Assembly (NCBI GenBank): GCA_937892315.1
Contig: CALAVF010000162.1
Location: 1 to 10,632, forward strand
Origin: an uncultured Prevotellaceae bacterium
Lineage (GTDB): Bacteria; Bacteroidota; Bacteroidia; Bacteroidales; Bacteroidaceae
Reading direction: 5' to 3'
Length of the DNA: 10,632 bases
The notes under the pieces are model-generated. The model worked only from the letters and a program-made list of their open reading frames with translations, searched no databases and was not told the origin of the DNA. Positions 6,974-10,632 of the stretch are shown here, in pieces; the first letter of the stretch is position 1, and each line of letters begins with the position of its first letter. Both the position numbers and the translations under genes were made by a program.

Positions 6974-8004
6974 TTGTTTTCTTTATACCATGTCATGCAC
7001 TCCTTCACGCCGCGTTCCAACTGCCACTCAGGCACGAAGCCGAGGTCTTCCTTGATGGGGGTGATGTCGCATTGCCAGTTGCGTTGGCACATGATTTTAT
7101 ACTTGTCGCCGTTCAGGGTGCTGGGCTTGCCTGTGAGGTGCGAGAACCATTCTGCCACACTCGAAATGACTTTCAGCAACCACAACGGGGCTTTGATGCG
7201 GAGTACTCCCTTCACGCCCAACTCCTTCTGTATCAAGTCGCTGAACGCACGGCTGGAGTAATTGCAACCGTCGCTGACGAAGTACGCCTTTCCATTCGCC
7301 ACGTCCTTCTTCCCGATGGCGGCGAAAATGGCACTGACGAGGTCACGCACATACACGAACGTAATCACCTGTTTCTTATACCCTACCGCGAAATCCACAT
7401 GCTGTCGGATGCTCTTCGCCATCATGAAGTAGTCCTTTTCGTGAGGGCCATACACCCCTGTGGGACGGAAGATGGTGAAGTGGAATCGTCCATCGGTCTT
7501 GATGCGTTTTTCAGCAAGGAACTGCTCGCTCTTCACTTTGCTTTCCCCATACGCCGTATTGGGCTTTGGTTCGTCCGAAGCCACCATATTGTTGTATGTT
7601 CCGTCAGCGTTCTGCTCCTCTCTGATAGGTCCCAATACACTCAGGCTGCTCACATACAAGAACTGCTCGGGCAGCATCTCCAACTCGTCGAGCGTGTTCA
7701 CCAAATTTTGGGTGCAGAGGAAGTTGTGCTTGTCAAAATCCTCGCGTCTCAGACACTTCGTTGCCCCAGCCGCATGGATGATGACATCCCATTTGCCCAC
7801 TTTCTCCTTATACGCCGTGAGTTGCTTGCGGAGTTTGTCGGCATCCGTCATGTCGAGAAACGCAAACTTGAGTCTCTCTTGTTGCAACCATCGTCTGCTC
7901 GAATGCTCCCTCATCCCTGCCCATGTCTCCATCCCGCGTTTCAACCCCTCCTCGCAGAGAAAACTGCCGATGAAACCACTCGCTCCTGTAATTAAAATTT
8001 TCAT
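6964..8004 (-). CDS. NAD(P)-dependent epimerase/dehydratase-family reductase (extended SDR)
   Basis: A 346-residue extended short-chain dehydrogenase/reductase. The N-terminal Rossmann motif GASGFIG (residues 7-13) binds NAD(P). IIHAAG (75-80), the serine region SSLSVLG (119-125) and YGESK (Tyr152, Lys156) give the catalytic Ser-Tyr-Lys set, and FRPTGVYGP (179-187) is the usual motif after it. The Arg-containing segment after beta-2 (MREHSSRRW) hints at NADP(H) preference, but this is uncertain. The C-terminal 130 residues, with AEWFSHLTGKPS, resemble the sterol-dehydrogenase/dihydroflavonol-reductase side of the family more than nucleotide-sugar epimerases. It leads the operon with a PAP2_3 protein, so a lipid substrate is more likely than a sugar nucleotide (inference). 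ATG at 8004 directly precedes the Rossmann strand. Its promoter lies about 20-50 nt upstream. Confidence 0.88.
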   Translation of the reverse strand: MKILITGASGFIGSFLCEEGLKRGMETWAGMREHSSRRWLQQERLKFAFLDMTDADKLRKQLTAYKEKVGKWDVIIHAAGATKCLRREDFDKHNFLCTQNLVNTLDELEMLPEQFLYVSSLSVLGPIREEQNADGTYNNMVASDEPKPNTAYGESKVKSEQFLAEKRIKTDGRFHFTIFRPTGVYGPHEKDYFMMAKSIRQHVDFAVGYKKQVITFVYVRDLVSAIFAAIGKKDVANGKAYFVSDGCNYSSRAFSDLIQKELGVKGVLRIKAPLWLLKVISSVAEWFSHLTGKPSTLNGDKYKIMCQRNWQCDITPIKEDLGFVPEWQLERGVKECMTWYKENKWL

Positions 8005-8024
8005 GTTTTTGTTGAATTTGGCTG

Positions 8025-8054
8025 CAAAGTTACTACTTTTTGCCCTATTTTCAA
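8025..8054 (-). promoter_or_regulatory. Promoter for the SDR-PAP2-radical SAM operon
   Basis: The minus strand carries TTG (8054-8052), exactly 19 nt of spacer, then TAACTTTG (8032-8025). This is a full match to the Bacteroidetes housekeeping promoter consensus TTTG/TTG-N19-TAnnTTTG. Transcription would begin near 8019, leaving about 15 nt before the ATG at 8004. It is divergent from, and within 50 bp of, the rnr promoter candidate. Confidence 0.8.
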
Positions 8055-8073
8055 CAATTTAAGGAAAATGTGA

Positions 8074-8104
8074 CTGCATTTGTCGAAGAAAATCACTAAT
8101 TTTG
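8074..8104 (+). promoter_or_regulatory. Candidate promoter for rnr
   Basis: TAATTTTG at 8097-8104 matches the Bacteroidetes -7 element TAnnTTTG exactly. The -33 region is poor: CTG at 8074-8076, 20 nt upstream, is the best fit to TTG. Transcription would start near 8110. That places the in-frame TTG at 8102 inside the promoter, and supports the ATG at 8120 (or 8129) as the real start of rnr. Confidence 0.55.
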
Positions 8105-8119
8105 ACCAAGAAGTTAAAA

Positions 8120-10438
8120 ATGAAGACTATGGGAAAGAAAGAATCCAAACTTGTGAAGTCCAGCATTAACAAGCGAGAGTTGGCAGAGTTGGTCAGCAGT
8201 TTTTTGAGTAATCACCCAGGACAGGCGTTCACGTTGAAGACCTTGTTCCGCGAATTAACACTCAAGACTCATCCGCTCCGAATGCTTTGTGTGGATGTAC
8301 TGAACGAAATGATTGACGATGGCTATATCGTCCGAAACAATGACGGCGACATCGTCTATAATGGCGTGGCTCAGACGGTGGAAGGCACCTTCAAACGCAC
8401 GTCGGGTGGTCGCAACTTTGTGGATATGGACAACGGTGTGGGTATCTCCATCTACGATGAGGACACGCTCCATGCCCTGCCCGGCGACCGTGTGAAGGTG
8501 AGCATCCATGCCAAACGCCGTGGCAGCCAAAAGTTGCATGGTGAGGTGATTGAGATTGTGAAGCGGAGCGAAAAACCCTTTGTGGGCACGGTGCAGGTGC
8601 ATCACAATGTGGCATTCCTTGACCTTCCCAACGAACAACTCTTGAATGACATCGTCATTCCTGTGGAGAAACTGAAGGGCGCGAAGAACGGTGAGAAGGT
8701 GGTGGTGAAAGTGGTTGGCTGGCCGAAGGATGCCCGTAACCCGATAGGCGAAGTGGTGGATGTGTTGGGTACAGAAGGCGACAACAACGCCGAAATGCAC
8801 GCCATCCTTGCCGAGTACGGCTTGCCCTACAAATACCCCGAGAAGGTGGAAGCCGCCGCCAACAAAATCGATGCCGGCATCACCCCCGAAGAGATTGCTC
8901 TGCGTGAGGATTTCCGTGACACTTTCACTATCACCATCGACCCACGCGATGCCAAGGACTTTGACGATGCCATCTCTATCAAGAAAATCAAGGATGGCTT
9001 GTGGGAAGTGGGTGTGCACATTGCCGACGTGAGCCACTACGTGCTCGAAGGCTCCATCATCGACACCGAGGCACAACAACGTGCCACCTCAGTTTATCTC
9101 GTTGACCGCACCATCCCCATGCTGCCCGAACACCTCTGCAACCAACTCTGTTCGCTCCGACCGAACGAAGAGAAACTCACTTTCTCCGTCATTTTCGACA
9201 TGAATGAAGAGGCGGAAGTGTTGCGTTCCCGCATCAAGCACACCGTCATCAAGTCGTGTCGGCGCTACACCTACGAGGAAGTGCAGTACCTGCTCGAACA
9301 GAACGGCGAGGCACGTGAGTGTGAATCCATCCGTCAGGGTCAGTTGGTGCCCACGCAACCCGTTCCGGCTCAGGAAGTGTTGGCAGACACCGAACTGAAC
9401 GCTTTCCGTGACGGTTTGCCACCCATCGACCCTGCCACCATCCCTGTCACCCCTGTGCCCGACGACCATCGCAAGGGTGAGAATGCCGACCAACTCATCA
9501 CCCTCAATCGGCTTGCTCACAAACTGCGTGACGAGCGATTTAAGGACGGTGCCATCAACTTTGACCGCGAAGAGTTTCGCTTCGAGATAGACCCCCAAGG
9601 CAAGCCCATCCGTGTCTATTTCAAACACGCCAAGGATGCCAACAAACTCGTCGAAGAGTTCATGCTTTTGGCAAACAGGACGGTGGCGGAAAGTATCGGC
9701 AAGGTGAAAAGCAACGAAAAGGCGAAGACGTTGCCTTACCGCATTCACGAGCAGCCCGATGCCACCAAACTCGACAACCTCGCCCACATCGCTGCTCGTT
9801 TTGGCTTCCACATCATCACTCAAGGCAAGAACGCGGATGTGGCACATAGTTTGAACAAACTCCTCTATGACGTGCGGGGCAAGAAGATGCAGAACCTCAT
9901 TGAGATGGCATCACTCCGTGCCATGCAGAAGGCTCGCTACTCCACCTACAACATCGGACACTACGGACTTGGCTTCGACTACTATACCCACTTCACCTCG
10001 CCCATCCGCCGTTTCCCCGATACGATGGTGCACCGTCTGCTGACGCGCTATCAGGAAGGTGGGCGTTCGGCCAACAAGGACAAGTATGAGGAGTATTGCG
10101 AGCATTGCTCCGACATGGAACAGATCTCGCAGAATGCGGAGCGCGACTCTATCAAGTACAAGATGGTGGAGTTCATGGCCGACAAGGTGGGACAGGTGTT
10201 CGACGCCCACATCTCGGGCATTCAGAGCTACGGCCTCTACTGCGAGATTGACGAGAACCATTGCGAAGGACTCGTAGGCATGCACGACCTGGACGGCGAC
10301 TACTATGAGTACGACGAGAAGAACTACCAGCTTGTGGGACGCCGCCACCACCGGCGTTACCAGCTGGGCGATGCCATCCGCATCCGCGTGGCACGTGCCA
10401 ACATCGAAAAGCGCCAACTGGACTTCGTGCTGGCATAA
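8120..10438 (+). CDS. rnr: Ribonuclease R (RNB-family 3'-5' exoribonuclease)
   Basis: RNase R degrades structured RNA processively from the 3' end and takes part in mRNA decay and rRNA quality control in the cytoplasm. From the ATG at 8120 it has 772 residues (769 from ATG 8129); an in-frame TTG at 8102 is disfavoured by the promoter. Domains in order: a winged-helix N-terminus (about 14-81), two cold-shock-like OB folds (about 86-215), the RNB catalytic domain (about 255-640) and a C-terminal S1 domain (about 690-772). The active-site segment TIDPRDAKDFDDA gives Asp274, Asp280, Asp282 and Asp283, matching the Mg-binding aspartates of E. coli RNase R. HFTSPIRRFPD (624-634) is the other RNB signature. 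Oddities: a proline-rich insertion at about 397-455, and no lysine-rich tail after S1, unlike the E. coli enzyme. It stands alone on the plus strand, divergent from the SDR operon. Confidence 0.96.
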   Translation: MKTMGKKESKLVKSSINKRELAELVSSFLSNHPGQAFTLKTLFRELTLKTHPLRMLCVDVLNEMIDDGYIVRNNDGDIVYNGVAQTVEGTFKRTSGGRNFVDMDNGVGISIYDEDTLHALPGDRVKVSIHAKRRGSQKLHGEVIEIVKRSEKPFVGTVQVHHNVAFLDLPNEQLLNDIVIPVEKLKGAKNGEKVVVKVVGWPKDARNPIGEVVDVLGTEGDNNAEMHAILAEYGLPYKYPEKVEAAANKIDAGITPEEIALREDFRDTFTITIDPRDAKDFDDAISIKKIKDGLWEVGVHIADVSHYVLEGSIIDTEAQQRATSVYLVDRTIPMLPEHLCNQLCSLRPNEEKLTFSVIFDMNEEAEVLRSRIKHTVIKSCRRYTYEEVQYLLEQNGEARECESIRQGQLVPTQPVPAQEVLADTELNAFRDGLPPIDPATIPVTPVPDDHRKGENADQLITLNRLAHKLRDERFKDGAINFDREEFRFEIDPQGKPIRVYFKHAKDANKLVEEFMLLANRTVAESIGKVKSNEKAKTLPYRIHEQPDATKLDNLAHIAARFGFHIITQGKNADVAHSLNKLLYDVRGKKMQNLIEMASLRAMQKARYSTYNIGHYGLGFDYYTHFTSPIRRFPDTMVHRLLTRYQEGGRSANKDKYEEYCEHCSDMEQISQNAERDSIKYKMVEFMADKVGQVFDAHISGIQSYGLYCEIDENHCEGLVGMHDLDGDYYEYDEKNYQLVGRRHHRRYQLGDAIRIRVARANIEKRQLDFVLA

Positions 10439-10470
10439 CACCTGCCTACTCAGTCCGAAAAAAACGTCCA

Positions 10471-10494
10471 ATATGTTTGGCATATCAGTTTTTT
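10471..10494 (+). terminator. Weak candidate terminator for rnr, overlapping the next promoter
   Basis: A 5-bp inverted repeat, ATATG-TTTGG-CATAT (10471-10485), is followed by a run of six T (10489-10494), about 33 nt after the rnr stop. The stem is short and A-T rich, so termination would be weak. The loop contains the -33 TTTG of the next gene's promoter, so the two signals share sequence. Confidence 0.35.
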
Positions 10495-10507
10495 ATTCGT
10501 AACTTTG
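10476..10507 (+). promoter_or_regulatory. Promoter for the gene starting at 10527
   Basis: TTTG (10476-10479), a 20-nt spacer and TAACTTTG (10500-10507) match the Bacteroidetes promoter consensus at both elements. The start of transcription would fall near 10512, about 15 nt before the ATG at 10527. The downstream gene is therefore probably transcribed on its own, not only by read-through from rnr. Confidence 0.78.
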
Positions 10508-10526
10508 CAGTACAAATCCGAAAGCT

Positions 10527-10632
10527 ATGGCTAAGAACAATGTTTGGCACGATGACTATTGGCTGCTGTTGATGCAGATTTACCTGAAGAAACCCACCGG
10601 CGTGAAGCCGCTCTACAGCCGCGACATGGTAG
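10527..10632 (+). CDS. Unrecognised protein, N-terminal fragment (runs off right edge)
   Basis: An ATG at 10527 opens a frame of 35 codons that continues past the window edge. It begins MAKNNVWHDDYWLLLMQ, and further on reads KPTGVKPLYSRDMV. No signal peptide or membrane segment is apparent, so the product is probably cytoplasmic. I do not recognise the family from this fragment. Support that it is a real gene comes from the strong promoter match about 20 nt upstream, its coding-like composition and its spacing after rnr. It is too short to appear as a complete reading frame within the window. Confidence 0.7.
   Translation, partial: MAKNNVWHDDYWLLLMQIYLKKPTGVKPLYSRDMV

Noticed and set aside
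6955..7995. A 346-codon open frame on the plus strand, fully opposite the SDR gene.
   Set aside because: It mirrors the codon pattern of the real gene on the other strand, has no recognisable motif, and the minus-strand product has clear Rossmann and YxxxK motifs plus a promoter.
8255..9079. A 274-codon open frame on the minus strand inside rnr.
   Set aside because: The protein is His/Val-rich without recognisable domains, as expected for a shadow of a biased coding strand; the plus-strand RNase R motifs cover the same bases.

Overview
The window looks like chromosomal DNA of a Bacteroidota member, most likely order Bacteroidales and close to Prevotellaceae. The evidence is Bacteroidetes-type promoters (TTTG or TTG, then 19-20 nt, then TAnnTTTG), start codons with no clear Shine-Dalgarno sequence, the Bacteroidetes-restricted families DUF6242 and DUF6089, and the arrangement of uppS next to bamA. 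The genus call is tentative. All genes look intact. I see no phage, IS, tRNA, rRNA or CRISPR sequence.

Layout. Positions 4211 down to 1 (minus strand) hold an envelope operon read right to left: a DUF6242 beta-propeller-like lipoprotein, a DUF6089 outer-membrane-type protein, undecaprenyl diphosphate synthase (UppS), and the N-terminal half of BamA. BamA is cut by the window edge just where its beta-barrel should begin. A promoter candidate lies at 4244-4274. Positions 5105-4401 (minus) hold a Sir2-family deacylase that carries the class III Tyr-x-x-Arg pair but lacks the zinc-binding cysteines.

Positions 8004 to 5260 (minus) form a tight three-gene operon: an extended-SDR NAD(P)-dependent reductase/epimerase, a multi-pass PAP2_3-type membrane phosphatase/phosphotransferase, and a small radical SAM protein. 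The genes overlap by 10 and 44 nt. A very good promoter match (TTG-N19-TAACTTTG) lies just upstream. Downstream of the radical SAM gene, before the sirtuin, is an unusual 81-bp element at 5149-5229: three tandem 23-bp units, each centred on a 15-bp palindrome, enclosed by a 17-bp inverted repeat.

Divergently on the plus strand lies ribonuclease R (from about 8120 to 10438), with a proline-rich insertion in its catalytic region. It is followed by a second strong promoter and the first 35 codons of an unrecognised gene that runs off the right edge.

Functionally, the left operon joins lipid-carrier synthesis (UppS) with outer-membrane protein assembly (BamA) and two envelope proteins of unknown role. 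The middle operon plausibly acts in membrane-lipid metabolism, with sphingolipid or inositol-lipid synthesis as a speculative option. Most of the window is ordinary core genome. The palindromic repeat element, the zinc-less sirtuin and the RNase R insertion are the points most worth following up.
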